A stretch of 64,000 nt of DNA from assembly GCF_000513995.1 (NCBI RefSeq), contig NZ_AZVB01000014.1, forward strand, positions 43,501 to 107,500, in the 5' to 3' direction. Position numbers and translations under genes: made by a program. Below, piece after piece: positions 54,576 through 63,821 of this stretch (position 1 is its first letter; each line of letters begins with the position of its first letter). The notes under the pieces are model-generated. The model was not told the DNA's origin, searched no databases, and worked only from the letters and a program-made list of their open reading frames with translations. This DNA is from Pseudoxanthomonas sp. J35. Lineage in GTDB: Bacteria > Pseudomonadota > Gammaproteobacteria > Xanthomonadales > Xanthomonadaceae.

Positions 54576-54847
54576 ATGTGGGGATGTTTTAATCGTGCGC
54601 CGAAACTGGAGTCGTATCAGAATGGCCTAGCGCGAGCCAATTCGGTCGGATAATTTCCATCGATGATGAACTGATACCCCTCATCGAAGAACTGAAAAAT
54701 TCTGGGTTTGCAGTCAATCACGATCAGTCAGGCCATGACTTTGAGCAACAAGTCGTGGGTCAGCTTTTTGACGTTGCGGTGATTGATTACTCCGGAGTCG
54801 GTAGGAAGTACGGATCCAAGCAGGGCGATGTGGCGTTAGTCAGCTGA
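54576..54847 (+). pseudogene. degenerate receiver-like gene fragment at the accessory insert edge
   Basis: After AGGGGAGG an ATG opens MWGCFNRAPKLESYQNGLARA and soon stops (54653). In a neighbouring frame, from about 54650, the sequence reads IISIDDELIPLIEELKNSG ... LFDVAVIDYSGVGRKYG to TGA 54845-54847. It has the acidic pair and the DxxxxD-like pattern of a response-regulator receiver, without a usable start. The two parts look like one gene broken by a frameshift and truncated at its 3' end by the convergent helicase gene. The DNA is clearly richer in AT than icmF. Confidence 0.45.
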
Positions 54848-57800
54848 CAGCCGCGCCGAAGCTGGCGAAGAGGTCGCCTGGTAGCTCGTGTGCGAGCCGC
54901 CACGTGATCGCCATTGGCCGCTCGCCCTCATGGCTTACGTAGGCCGCGGGCCCTAGGAGCCAGAAGGCGCGATCTTCGACCGTTAGCCGCGCCATTGGCA
55001 GAACGACGCTGCCTTCGGCCTCGTGGTGTTGATATCGAAGGCCCGATGGACTGCTTTCTCGCGTGCCGGACTGGCTTTCCCAGTGGAGCAAGGAAGGGCT
55101 GATCGCGTAGTCGCGATAGCGAGTCGTGGGCGAGAAGTGCCCGCTCGTCTTATCCAGGGTAATGGCGAGCAAGTCGACCTGTTCGTCCTGGAGCCAGCAA
55201 GCGCCTTCTCGCCACTCGCGCAACTTGAGTTTGTTGCCGCTGGCGAACGCGGCTAATGCCTCTCGACGTGTATACCGGGCGTGGACGCTGAGGGGCACAT
55301 CCGGGTGTGTTGCCAATGGCTGGTGCACGTGTTCGATCCGATCAGAGAGCACGTCGAGGAGTTGTACGAGCTCGGCCAATACCTGCGGATGAGACCAGAT
55401 GAGCGCGGCCGCGTCGTCGAGCGTTTCGTCTCTGCTAAGGACAGACTCAGTGAGCATCGCAGCCAGCATGTGGAACAGCCTGCGGGTCCTCACATCCAAC
55501 TGGGCAATGACCGGGGCATGCGGTTGCACGGCAAAGGCCCGGTACTGCTCGATACGCAAAGCGTCGTCCAGGTGCAATATGCGCCCCAGTGCCCGACGCA
55601 GGCTGGCCTCGTGCGACCCCGGCGGCAGGGTGGGCACGCCGCCTTCCTCGAGCAGGTCCGACCAGCTCTTGTTGTTGGCGTAGATGTCCTCCAGCTCGAT
55701 GCCGCTTTGGAGGATGAAATTCTTGAGGGTGATCCGCGGGTCGGATTCGGCGACCCGGCGCACCTCCTGGGCTTTGCCGCGCCAGGTACGCGGAATACTC
55801 TGGCGGATGTTATCAAGCACCCGCTGGGCGGCTACCGCGTCCAGCTGCATGTGGCAACCACTCGGCAGGAATGGGAAGCCTTGTTCGATCTGTCGCTCGA
55901 GCTGCCTGCGGCCGCCGCCAAGCAGTGCCCCGTACCGCCTATGCATGCGGAATTCGTTGCGGTGATGGCCGACGAAGTCCAGGACGGTGCAGATGCTCTT
56001 GTTCGGTTCCCGGCGAAGGCCTCGGCCGAGCTGCTGCAGGAAAACGGTGGGGCTGTCGGTGGGTCTAAGCAGGAGCAGGGTGTCCACCGCCGGCACGTCG
56101 ATCCCCTCGTTGAAAAGGTCCACGGAGAACACCGCGCGAAGCTGTCCGGCTGCCAATGCCTGCAGGGCTTGCGTCCGCTCGGCCTGGGGCGTGTCCGCCG
56201 ACACGGCTACCGAAGGCAGGTTGGCGGCGTTGAACTGGTCCGCCATGAAGCGTGCATGTCCCACTGAGACGCAAAAGCCCAGCGCCCGCATGCTTTCGAA
56301 GTTGGGCACGGTGTCCCGAGCCTTGGAGATGATGCGCCGCGCCAGCACATCATTGCCGGTAACTAGGTTGCTCAACTCCTGAGGATCATAGCCACGGCCA
56401 CGCCGCCAGGTGACATTGCGGTAATCGGTGTCGTCTGCAATGCCGTAATAGGCGAAGGGGACTAGACGATGCTGCTCGATGGCATCCCAGAGACGTAGCT
56501 CGGCGGCAATCCGGTCGCCGAACCAGTGCAGGATCGGTTCGTCATCGCCACGCTCCGGCGTTGCGGTCAGGCCTAGCAGCTCCCGAGGAAGCAAATGCTC
56601 CAGAAGCGTCTGATAGGTGGGCGCGGCGGCGTGGTGGAACTCATCGATGATGACGACATCGAAGTGATTGGGCGCCAGGTTCTCAAGTTTGCTTCCCCGT
56701 AGGCTCTGGATCGACGCGAATACATGTTCGAAGCGGTCGGGACGGTCGCCCCCGACCCATAGCTCGCCAAAGGCGGGGTCGCGGAGCGCATGCCGGAACG
56801 TCGCCAGACTCTGCTCGAGAATCTCCTTGCGATGGGCAACGAACAGCAGACGCGAGCGCGGCAGGCGGGTACGTAAACGTTGGTAATCCAAGGCCGCCAT
56901 GACGGTCTTGCCCGTGCCGGTAGCCGAGACCAATAGGTTTCGATGGTGGCCTTGTAAGCGAGAGAGTTCAATCAGCTCTAGCAAGCGCGACTGGAAAGGT
57001 TCGGGACGTATCTCGACCGGGCTCAGGTAGACCACCGGGCCGTCGCTCCGGGTCTGGGTCAGCTCGCGGAACTCCTCGGCATCGAATGGCCGGAAGTCGG
57101 CATTATGCCAGTAGCTTTCGAAGACCGCCGAGAACTTGTCGATGACATCGGGGTTTCGCGCGCCGGAGACACGGACGTTCCACTCCAGCCCGGTCACATG
57201 CGCCGAATGGGTCAGGTTCGACGAACCAATGTACGCAGTCGAAAACCCCGAATGCCTATGGAAGAGCCAGGCCTTGGCATGGAGTCGGGTGCTGGTGGCG
57301 TCGTAGGAGACCTTGATCTCGGCGCCAAGCCCGCGCAGGACTTCCAGCGCGGCCAGCTCGGTCGAATTGGTATAAGTGGTGGTCATCAGGCGCAGCGGGC
57401 GGCCTTGGTCCACGTGCCGGCGCAACAGGTCCAGCATCGGCCGGATGCCGGTCCGGCGGACGAAGGCCATCAGTAGGTCGATGCGGTCGGCCGAACTGAT
57501 CTCGGAATTGAGCTGGAAGCCGATATGCGGCTCGCCGGGCGCATTGGTTAGCAGGGTCGTGTCGAGGAGCGGCGTGGCCGGGAGGGTAACTGCTTCGGGC
57601 TGCCCGTCTGGACGCAATGCAGTGATGGCTCGGAGCACATCGCCGCTAGTTGCAAGCGAGTCGGCGTCATCGACGCCCTTGCTACCCGTAGCCAGCAGCT
57701 GGATGACTTCGTCGGCAAGCTTGAGGCCAACTTCTATGCGCTTGCCGGCGTCCAGGGCGGCTACGCTGCGGCGGACGAGGGCCGCCAGATGGAAGGCCAG

Positions 57801-57929
57801 CCGGTCCGCAGCCTCTTCCGGGTGCAAGGTTTCGCGTTGGGCGCGGTGTCGGGGATCCAGTGTGGCCAGTGCATCTTCCAGGCCCTTGGTTACGAGTTGC
57901 TCGTACAGTCCACGAGGTAATTCAGACAT
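54840..57929 (-). CDS. PLD nuclease-DEAD/DEAH helicase-DUF3427 defence-type protein
   Basis: This is a 1029-residue multidomain protein. N-terminal helices are followed by a phospholipase-D-like nuclease with RLHAKAWLFHRHSG (HxK at about 219) and YIGSSNLTHSA. The superfamily 2 helicase has SATGTGKTVMAALDY (about 335), VVIIDEFHHAAAP (about 427), GLTATPERGDD and QQLGRGLRREPNK (about 640). The C-terminal 300 residues match the DUF3427 type (IYANNKSWSDLLEEGG, TSGHFSPTTRYRDYAISP). Such proteins resemble restriction or defence enzymes. It has no methyltransferase nearby, so its self/non-self cue is unknown. It converges on the receiver-like fragment and is divergent from the small gene at 58024. 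Confidence 0.88.
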   Translation of the reverse strand: MSELPRGLYEQLVTKGLEDALATLDPRHRAQRETLHPEEAADRLAFHLAALVRRSVAALDAGKRIEVGLKLADEVIQLLATGSKGVDDADSLATSGDVLRAITALRPDGQPEAVTLPATPLLDTTLLTNAPGEPHIGFQLNSEISSADRIDLLMAFVRRTGIRPMLDLLRRHVDQGRPLRLMTTTYTNSTELAALEVLRGLGAEIKVSYDATSTRLHAKAWLFHRHSGFSTAYIGSSNLTHSAHVTGLEWNVRVSGARNPDVIDKFSAVFESYWHNADFRPFDAEEFRELTQTRSDGPVVYLSPVEIRPEPFQSRLLELIELSRLQGHHRNLLVSATGTGKTVMAALDYQRLRTRLPRSRLLFVAHRKEILEQSLATFRHALRDPAFGELWVGGDRPDRFEHVFASIQSLRGSKLENLAPNHFDVVIIDEFHHAAAPTYQTLLEHLLPRELLGLTATPERGDDEPILHWFGDRIAAELRLWDAIEQHRLVPFAYYGIADDTDYRNVTWRRGRGYDPQELSNLVTGNDVLARRIISKARDTVPNFESMRALGFCVSVGHARFMADQFNAANLPSVAVSADTPQAERTQALQALAAGQLRAVFSVDLFNEGIDVPAVDTLLLLRPTDSPTVFLQQLGRGLRREPNKSICTVLDFVGHHRNEFRMHRRYGALLGGGRRQLERQIEQGFPFLPSGCHMQLDAVAAQRVLDNIRQSIPRTWRGKAQEVRRVAESDPRITLKNFILQSGIELEDIYANNKSWSDLLEEGGVPTLPPGSHEASLRRALGRILHLDDALRIEQYRAFAVQPHAPVIAQLDVRTRRLFHMLAAMLTESVLSRDETLDDAAALIWSHPQVLAELVQLLDVLSDRIEHVHQPLATHPDVPLSVHARYTRREALAAFASGNKLKLREWREGACWLQDEQVDLLAITLDKTSGHFSPTTRYRDYAISPSLLHWESQSGTRESSPSGLRYQHHEAEGSVVLPMARLTVEDRAFWLLGPAAYVSHEGERPMAITWRLAHELPGDLFASFGAAVS

Positions 57930-58023
57930 GGGTGTCCTAAGCCAACAGGTTGAAGTCGCTCGCAGCTGGTGAGACTACCGGTTCCTATGCTCGCCGCGGC
58001 CAGCTTGAGCACGGGAGTGCACC

Positions 58024-58392
58024 ATGGACGGAGAGTTTACGGTGTTTGAGTACATCTACCGGGACGCAGGGAACTTTAAGACAGGCGGCCGCTTGCGGCT
58101 TGCCGGCCAGGACCCGACGGCCGAGGCAATCATCCGGGGCTGCCTGGAGTGGTCCGATCAATTCGTGGCCGAGCAGATTGGTGTCCCGGCGTTGTGCCGA
58201 GAGCATTGGGAATCGGTCGGCGAAGGACCGTCCGATCTGGACCATGCTTACCACGAGTTTGTACGTCTGCGTCCTGCGGAAGCGGACGACCTGCGGTTGC
58301 CGCTTTGGGGCACGCTGGCCACGATGCTGGCCCGGATGCGCGATGCAGCGGGTAGGTGGGACGTCACCTTGTCGCCGAACTGTGACTTATAG
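58024..58392 (+). CDS. small hypothetical protein divergent from the helicase
   Basis: This 122-residue protein is acidic and without signal peptide. It contains FTVFEYIYRDAGNFKTGG at the start, then helices with CLEWSDQFVAEQIGVPALC and HAYHEFVRLRPAEADDLRLP. Start at ATG 58024. The 94-bp gap to the helicase gene holds both promoters. I do not recognise a family. Because the pair occupies an insert between housekeeping genes, it may be a partner, inhibitor or trigger of the helicase, but this is inference from position only. Confidence 0.65.
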   Translation: MDGEFTVFEYIYRDAGNFKTGGRLRLAGQDPTAEAIIRGCLEWSDQFVAEQIGVPALCREHWESVGEGPSDLDHAYHEFVRLRPAEADDLRLPLWGTLATMLARMRDAAGRWDVTLSPNCDL

Positions 58393-58422
58393 CCCCGAGA
58401 GGCGGGGGCCTGACTTTCCGTA

Positions 58423-58854
58423 TTACGCCACCCCCAGCCTCCCACGCTCCCCTTCGCGCGGCGTCTCCCGTTCTTCCGGCGCCACCCGTTCCGCCAGGTC
58501 TGCCAGCTCCAGGAACGGCCGCAGCTCGATCTCGCTGGGGCCGGCGGCCAGCGGCGGGTAGCGCCGGGCCCAGGCTTCGGCCTCGTCCATGTCCTTGACC
58601 TCCCAGATCGAGAAGCTGGCGATCAGCTCGCGGGTTTCGGTGAACGGGCCGTCGGTGACCAGGCAGGCGCCGGCGTCGAAGACTACGCGTTTGGCGTGGC
58701 GCGAGGGCTTGAGGCCGGCGCCCGCGACCAGGACGCCGGCGCGGACCAGATCCTCGGTGAACCGGTCCATCGCTGCGAACGCTTCCGGCGAGGGCAGGGT
58801 GCCCTGTTCGCTTTCCGGGGTGGCCTTGACGATCACCATGACGCGTATTGCCAT
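58423..58854 (-). CDS. YCII-related (DGPF) domain protein
   Basis: This 143-residue protein starts at ATG 58854 (MAIRVMVIVKATPESE), with the signature CLVTDGPFTETRELI in the middle and IASFSIWEVKDMDEAEAWA afterwards, the dimeric alpha/beta barrel of YCII-type proteins. Family members are often encoded with ECF sigma factors; none is seen here. The C-terminal Glu/Arg tail (APEERETPREGERGR) is extra. The amidohydrolase is divergent. Confidence 0.88.
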   Translation of the reverse strand: MAIRVMVIVKATPESEQGTLPSPEAFAAMDRFTEDLVRAGVLVAGAGLKPSRHAKRVVFDAGACLVTDGPFTETRELIASFSIWEVKDMDEAEAWARRYPPLAAGPSEIELRPFLELADLAERVAPEERETPREGERGRLGVA

Positions 58855-58897
58855 GCTCCGTGAAGCGGCCGGATGGCCTTTGTCACGTCGACGGGGG

Positions 58898-60205
58898 ATG
58901 CCGCGGATTCTGACCGGATGGCAGCCTGACGCCGGGCTCCGCGCGGCAGCCCGCTCCCGCGCAGTGCTGCTGGGCGCCTTGGCCTGCGCTGCGCCGGCCG
59001 GCGCCACCGACCTGGCCATCGTCGGCGCACGCATCATTCCCGCGCCGGACGCGGCGCCGATCGGGAACGGCGTCATCCTGGTCGACGACGGCCGCATCGA
59101 GGCGGTCGGGAGCGCCGGCGAGGTCGCCGTGCCGGACGGCGTGCCGCGACTGGAGGTCGACGGCCAGGTGATCGTGGCCGGCTTCTGGAACAGCCACATG
59201 CACCTGCTCGGCGAGGCCTACAAGGATGTGGCCCGGCAGCCGGCCGGCAGGCTCGCCGCGGTGCTGCAGGAGCAGTACGGCCACTGGGGCTTCACCACGG
59301 TGTTCGACCTGGCCTCCTTCGGCGGCGACGCGCCGGCGCTGAAGCGGCGCATCGAGGCCGGGGAGGTGCGCGGCCCGCGCGTGCTCAGCGTAGGCATGCC
59401 GTTCTTCCCGCTGGATGGCACGCCGGTCTACACCCGCCAGCTGCTGGAAGAGGCCGGCGTGCCCAGCCCCGAGGTAGCCAGCGCCGAAGAAGGCCGCGCG
59501 CGAGCGATCCGCCAGCTGGACGAAGGCCTGGACGGAGTGAAGCTGTTCACCGGCGCCATCCTCGGCCGCGACGGGGTCAAGCTGATGGACGCGCCGGTGG
59601 CTGCGGCGGTCGGCAGGGTGGCGCGTGCGCCTGGCAAGCCCGTCTTCGCCCACCCGACCACCGTGCGCGGCATGGAGATCGCGATCGACGGCGGGGCGAA
59701 CGTGCTGGCCCATACCACGCCGGCCGATGGGCCCTGGAGCGACGGGATCGTGGCGCGGCTGGTCCGCGACGACGTGGCCGTGGTCCCGACGCTGGCGATG
59801 TTCGAGATCGAGATCCGGCGCGAGCAGGCGCCGCCAGCGGTGGTGGAGCGCTTCGTCGGCAATGGCCAGCAGCAGGTGGCGGCGCTGGCCGCGGCCGGCG
59901 GCACGGTCCTGTTCGGCACCGATGCCGGTTACGTCGAGGCCTTCGACACCACCCGCGAGCTGCAGCTGCTGGCCGCCACCGGCCTGGACTGGCGGCAGAT
60001 CCTGGCCAGCCTGACTACCGCCCCGGCCGGGTTCTTCGGCGAGGGCGCGCAGCGCGGACGGATCGAGCCGGGCGCGGTGGCCGACCTGGTCATCCTCGGC
60101 GCCTCGCCCGAACAGGACGCCACCGCCTTCGCCGACGTCGTCCACACCCTGCGTGGCGGCAAATCGATCTACAGCCGCGAAGCGGGCGCCGGACCGTCCA
60201 GGTGA
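58898..60205 (+). CDS. secreted amidohydrolase
   Basis: This is a 435-residue protein. The N-terminus SRAVLLGALACAAPAGA is a likely signal peptide cut before TDLAIVGARI. Amidohydrolase motifs: GFWNSHMHLLG (metal HxH, about 95), VFAHPTT, NVLAHTTP and FGTDAGYVEAF (metal Asp). The C-terminus returns to the composite beta domain (GAVADLVIL). Start chosen at 58898; ATG 58853 is also in frame and would lengthen the N-terminus. The substrate is unknown; imidazolonepropionase-like dipeptidases are close. It is divergent from the DGPF gene. Confidence 0.85.
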   Translation: MPRILTGWQPDAGLRAAARSRAVLLGALACAAPAGATDLAIVGARIIPAPDAAPIGNGVILVDDGRIEAVGSAGEVAVPDGVPRLEVDGQVIVAGFWNSHMHLLGEAYKDVARQPAGRLAAVLQEQYGHWGFTTVFDLASFGGDAPALKRRIEAGEVRGPRVLSVGMPFFPLDGTPVYTRQLLEEAGVPSPEVASAEEGRARAIRQLDEGLDGVKLFTGAILGRDGVKLMDAPVAAAVGRVARAPGKPVFAHPTTVRGMEIAIDGGANVLAHTTPADGPWSDGIVARLVRDDVAVVPTLAMFEIEIRREQAPPAVVERFVGNGQQQVAALAAAGGTVLFGTDAGYVEAFDTTRELQLLAATGLDWRQILASLTTAPAGFFGEGAQRGRIEPGAVADLVILGASPEQDATAFADVVHTLRGGKSIYSREAGAGPSR

Positions 60206-60353
60206 GCCCGCGCACAGTCCGGTTGCCTGGTGCATCCGGGCGCGCAGCTGCGCCGCGGGAACGCGGGCTTGCTGAAGACCTGATGCCGGCCGCGGCCGCC
60301 ACGCCGGGCCGCTGATCGCCTAAGCTTGGCCCGTAGGGGAACAGGGCTGCCGG

Positions 60354-61322
60354 ATGGCCAGCAGGAATCGCATAACCGGATTACTGGTGTTGCTGGCGCT
60401 GGCCAGCGCCGGTCCTGTTGCCGTCGCCGCGACGGTCACGGACGACCCGGCAGCGGAGGACAGCGCGGCGCCCCTGCCACGCTCGGTGGTGCAGGCCACC
60501 GGAGAGGGCAGCAACGCGACCTACGCCTTCGAGTACGTCTACGAGCCGCCCACCGCGGACGACCTGCAGACGATCTACCGCCGCGTCCGCGAAGCCGACC
60601 TGCTACGCCGGCTGCCGGAAGTGCAGGCGATCGACGGCATGTTCGCGCTGCCGCGCCGGCTGCGCTTCGTCACCGCCGAGTGCGGCGAGTTCGGCGCCTT
60701 CTACCATCCGGACAGCGCCGAAGTCGTGCTCTGCTACGAGACCTTGCGCACGCTGTACGAGCATGGCCAGGCCCACCAGCAGGCCCTCGGCCTGGGGCCG
60801 GACCACCCGCTGCGCTACGTGCGCGCCAACGTGCGCTTCATCGTCCTGCACGAGGCCGGCCATGCCCTGGTCGAGCTGCTGGACCTGCCGGTGACCGGGC
60901 GCCAGGAAGACGCGGTTGATCAGCTGGCGGCGATCCTGATGTTGCGCTTCGCCGGGCTGGACGAATCGCCGGGCGAGGTCGCGGAGAACCTGGAACTGGC
61001 TGCGAACTGGCTGCTCTCGCGCAGCACCGGCGCCTACAACCTGGACGCCTACGCCGACGAGCATGCGCTGGGCGAGCAGCGCTACTTCAACCTGCAATGC
61101 CTGGTCTACGGCACCGATCCGGAAGGTTTCGCCGGGATGGTCGCGGCCGGCGACCTGACCGCCGCCCGCGCCGCCGGCTGTCCGCGCGAAACCCGACGCG
61201 CCAGCCGCGCCTGGGTGCGCCTGCTGCTGCCGCACCTGGCGCCCGGTTACGGGGCCTACGCGGCGGAAGCGGAGGCGTACCTGGAACGCAGCGGCGAAGA
61301 CGCGACCGCCAGCAGCAAGTAG
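60354..61322 (+). CDS. secreted DUF4344-like metallopeptidase
   Basis: This is a 322-residue protein. The signal peptide MASRNRITGLLVLLALASAGPVAVAA is followed by the mature protein. The zinc motif is HEAGH in FIVLHEAGHALVE (about 166), with EDAVDQLAA after it, similar to DUF4344 putative metallopeptidases. CGEFGAFYHPDSAEVVLCYE before it is typical of the family. It lacks membrane segments, so it should be periplasmic. It is a single gene. Confidence 0.82.
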   Translation: MASRNRITGLLVLLALASAGPVAVAATVTDDPAAEDSAAPLPRSVVQATGEGSNATYAFEYVYEPPTADDLQTIYRRVREADLLRRLPEVQAIDGMFALPRRLRFVTAECGEFGAFYHPDSAEVVLCYETLRTLYEHGQAHQQALGLGPDHPLRYVRANVRFIVLHEAGHALVELLDLPVTGRQEDAVDQLAAILMLRFAGLDESPGEVAENLELAANWLLSRSTGAYNLDAYADEHALGEQRYFNLQCLVYGTDPEGFAGMVAAGDLTAARAAGCPRETRRASRAWVRLLLPHLAPGYGAYAAEAEAYLERSGEDATASSK

Positions 61323-61375
61323 TGCCGTAGGGAGCGAGCGGGCCTTCGGGCAAACGGCCAGCCTCCCGGCGGCGT

Positions 61376-62057
61376 TCAGTACTCGTCCGCCCCATGCACC
61401 CACAGGAACGACTGCACGTCGATCATGTCGCGCGGCTGCAGGTCAGCGAGGTCGTGCCGCACCAGGGCGGCGAAGGTGAGCAGCCCCTGGTAGATCTCCC
61501 GGGAAGGGCGCGACCGGTAGGGCAGGTCGTACCCGTAGGCGCGCGCCGCGGCGCGCACCGTGTTGGGCTTCATGAACATGTGCGTGCGCGGCTGGGCGAT
61601 GAAGCCGAACACGGTCGCCAGCGGCCAGGTCAGCACGCGGGTCTGCCGGCGCGGCAGGCGGTCGAGGACGGCGACCCAGCGGTCGAAGCGCGCCGGCAGC
61701 GCGCCGCGGCCGTGCAGGAAGTCGTACAGGCCATGGGCGAAGGCATGGGCGCCGTCCGGGTCGCGCAGGGCGTCGCGCAGGGCCATCTTCGAACGAGAAC
61801 AGCATGCTGTGGCGTGAGCGCTGTTCCACCCGCACGGCACGCGCCGCCACCTCCGCTTCCTGGCCGCCGTTGAGCAGGGCGCGGAAGGTGGCGCGCGGCA
61901 GCGCTTCCCGCCAGCGGCGATGGCTCTCGACCTTGTAGTCGCGTTCCCAGTCCAGGTAGGTGGGATCCCGGAAGCCGGCCGGGAACTGGCGCAGGAACTT
62001 GCGCCAGCAGCGCAGCGCGCCGGGCAGGCCGGAGGGTGGGGCAGGGGAGCGGGCCAT
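61376..62057 (-). pseudogene. unknown conserved-looking gene, frameshifted
   Basis: From ATG 62057 the frame reads LRCWRKFLRQFPAGFRDPTYLDWERDYK and RHSMLFSFE. It then shifts at TTCGAAGATG (61784-61793), after which the other frame gives KMALRDALRDPDGAHAFAHGLYDF and continues to VQSFLWVHGADEY at the stop. Two bases added (or one removed) would restore about 227 residues. No catalytic motif or signal peptide is seen, and I do not recognise the family. It converges on the DUF4344 gene. Confidence 0.7.
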
Positions 62058-62235
62058 GAACCCGCTGTTAGCACCGATGCGCGGACGGCGGCGTCGGGGC
62101 AACGTGACGCGGCGGTGAGCGCCGGCCCGCCGGGGCGATCGGGGTGCGCGCGCAGGCGTTACCATGCCCGCCTGCTCCTCCACCGCTTCGTGGTTCCCGC
62201 ATGAGGGCCCGCAGCTGCCACGCCCCCATGGCGGA

Positions 62236-63087
62236 ATGAACGCGCCCAACCAGTCCCCACAGCCGGACCCGACGCCACGCAACGAACGCCTGCAGCGCTG
62301 GATCGCCGCGCTGCTGAGCGCGCTGCTGCACGTGCTGTTCCTGCTGCTGGTCCTGTACGCGGCGCGCCAGGAAGTGGTGACCACGCCGCAGGGCGCGGCC
62401 GGTGGCGGCCGGGTACGGGTGAACTTCCTCGGCGAGCCGGCCGAGTCGCCGGAAACGCAGGCGCCGCCCAGCCCGGCGCCGAGTGCGCCGCCGAAGCCCG
62501 CCACGCGCGAGGTCCGCAAGCCCGAGCCTCCGCGCAAACCCGTCGCGCAAGCCAAGTACATCCTTCGCGTGGAGGAGCCGCAGCCGGAAGCCAGCACCCG
62601 GCCGAGCGACACGGCGGGGAAGGACGCGGTGCGTCCACCGGCGTCCAGCCCCGCGCAGGCGCAGCGGCGCCCGCACGAATGGACCGGGCGCCCGCCAGGC
62701 ATGCTGGAGGAGGAAACCGGTCCTGCGGTCAGCGGTCCCTCGCGCGGCCCGGCCAACAAGCCGGGGAGGGGGCACGACCTGGACGCGGCCGAGCCCAGCG
62801 TCGAGGTCGGCGGCTACCAGATCATCTACGACCTGCTGGCCGAGGAGCGCCTGCGTTCGTGGAAGGAGCAGGGCATGGAGGAGATCTCCTTCCCGCTGCC
62901 GGGCCTGCGTTCGCGGATGGTGTGCCCGCTGGAGATCGCGCTGCGCCGCGGCTCGGGCAAGTGCCGGCTGCTGGATCCTGCCGACCCGCAGATGCAGGGC
63001 ATCGGCGACGCGCGCCAGGTCGTGGTGGTGGTCGCCGTCTACCACCTGGGCGAACTGGTCTGGCGCGGGCCCGGGCCTTACCGCTGA
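62236..63087 (+). CDS. proline-rich membrane protein, TonB-like architecture
   Basis: This is a 283-residue protein from ATG 62236 (MNAPNQSPQPDP). One membrane segment (IAALLSALLHVLFLLLVLYAA, about 25-45) is followed by a Pro/Ala-rich periplasmic stalk (about 70-170, with KPEPPRKPVAQAKY) and a C-terminal folded part with two Cys. This is the layout of TonB or energy-transducing proteins, but the C-terminal sequence does not show the TonB signature. The long upstream frame to 62164 is less likely. Function is unknown. Confidence 0.65.
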   Translation: MNAPNQSPQPDPTPRNERLQRWIAALLSALLHVLFLLLVLYAARQEVVTTPQGAAGGGRVRVNFLGEPAESPETQAPPSPAPSAPPKPATREVRKPEPPRKPVAQAKYILRVEEPQPEASTRPSDTAGKDAVRPPASSPAQAQRRPHEWTGRPPGMLEEETGPAVSGPSRGPANKPGRGHDLDAAEPSVEVGGYQIIYDLLAEERLRSWKEQGMEEISFPLPGLRSRMVCPLEIALRRGSGKCRLLDPADPQMQGIGDARQVVVVVAVYHLGELVWRGPGPYR

Positions 63088-63135
63088 TCGAGGCGGTGGC
63101 CGTACGCCGCGCCTGGCGACGCTGCGCGCCGATGC

Positions 63136-63716
63136 TCAGGCCGGTGGTCGCCGCACGCCGTTGGGCGCCTGCCGCGCCGGGAACGCATCGTCGATCGATT
63201 CGCCACGGCTCCAGCGCCGGGCCAGGTCGACCAGGTCCATCGAGCAGGACAGGCCGAGCTTGCGCTTGATGTTCTCGCGATGGGTCTCGATGGTCTTGAT
63301 GCTCAGGCCCAGCCCTGGCCGATGGCAGTCGGGCCCTTGCCCCGGCTGATCAGGGCGAACACTTCCGACTCGCGGCGGGTCAGTACCGGCAGCGGCGCCG
63401 GCTTGAGCGACTTGCTCAGCGGGCAGGCCTGGCAGTCCCCGCGCTGGCCATGGGCGACCGTGCGGCCGGTGATGATTTCCAGGGCCTCGCAGACCCGCTC
63501 CAGGTCGCTGCGTTCGCTGACGAACCCGCAGGCGCTGCTGCCCGTCGCAGGCCGTGCATGCGGGTGCGGGGAAATGTGCAGCACGCGGATGCCGACGAGT
63601 GCGGCCGGCGGCACGGCTTCCGAAAGCAGGCCCGGATCCACGACGAGCACGTCCGGGCGCTGCTCGCGCAGGGTTGCGCGGCGTTCTTCGCCGCCGATCG
63701 CGTGCGACGAAAGCAA
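63136..63716 (-). pseudogene. LuxR-type response regulator, frameshifted
   Basis: The receiver-like part reads LREQRPDVLVVDPGLLSEA ... ACGFVSERSDLERVCEALEIITGRTVAHG, then a CQAC motif, then the LuxR helix-turn-helix LTRRESEVFALISRGKGPTAIGQG. There a missing base (63312-63314) shifts to LGLSIKTIETHRENIKRKLGLSCSMDLVDLARR, ending at the stop 63136. One base restores the whole regulator. The true start is unclear; no ATG fits, and the given end is only a guess (TTG 63714-63716). The frame stays open to 63890, but that part overlaps the tandem promoters. Confidence 0.65.
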
Positions 63717-63821
63717 CGCGCGAGAAAATTTTCGCGCGGAGGCTATGCGGATCGGTCCGGGCTCGCTACAATGCGCGCCCCGCCAACGAGGACGCGCTGA
63801 AAAGCGCACCGGTTCAGGCGG

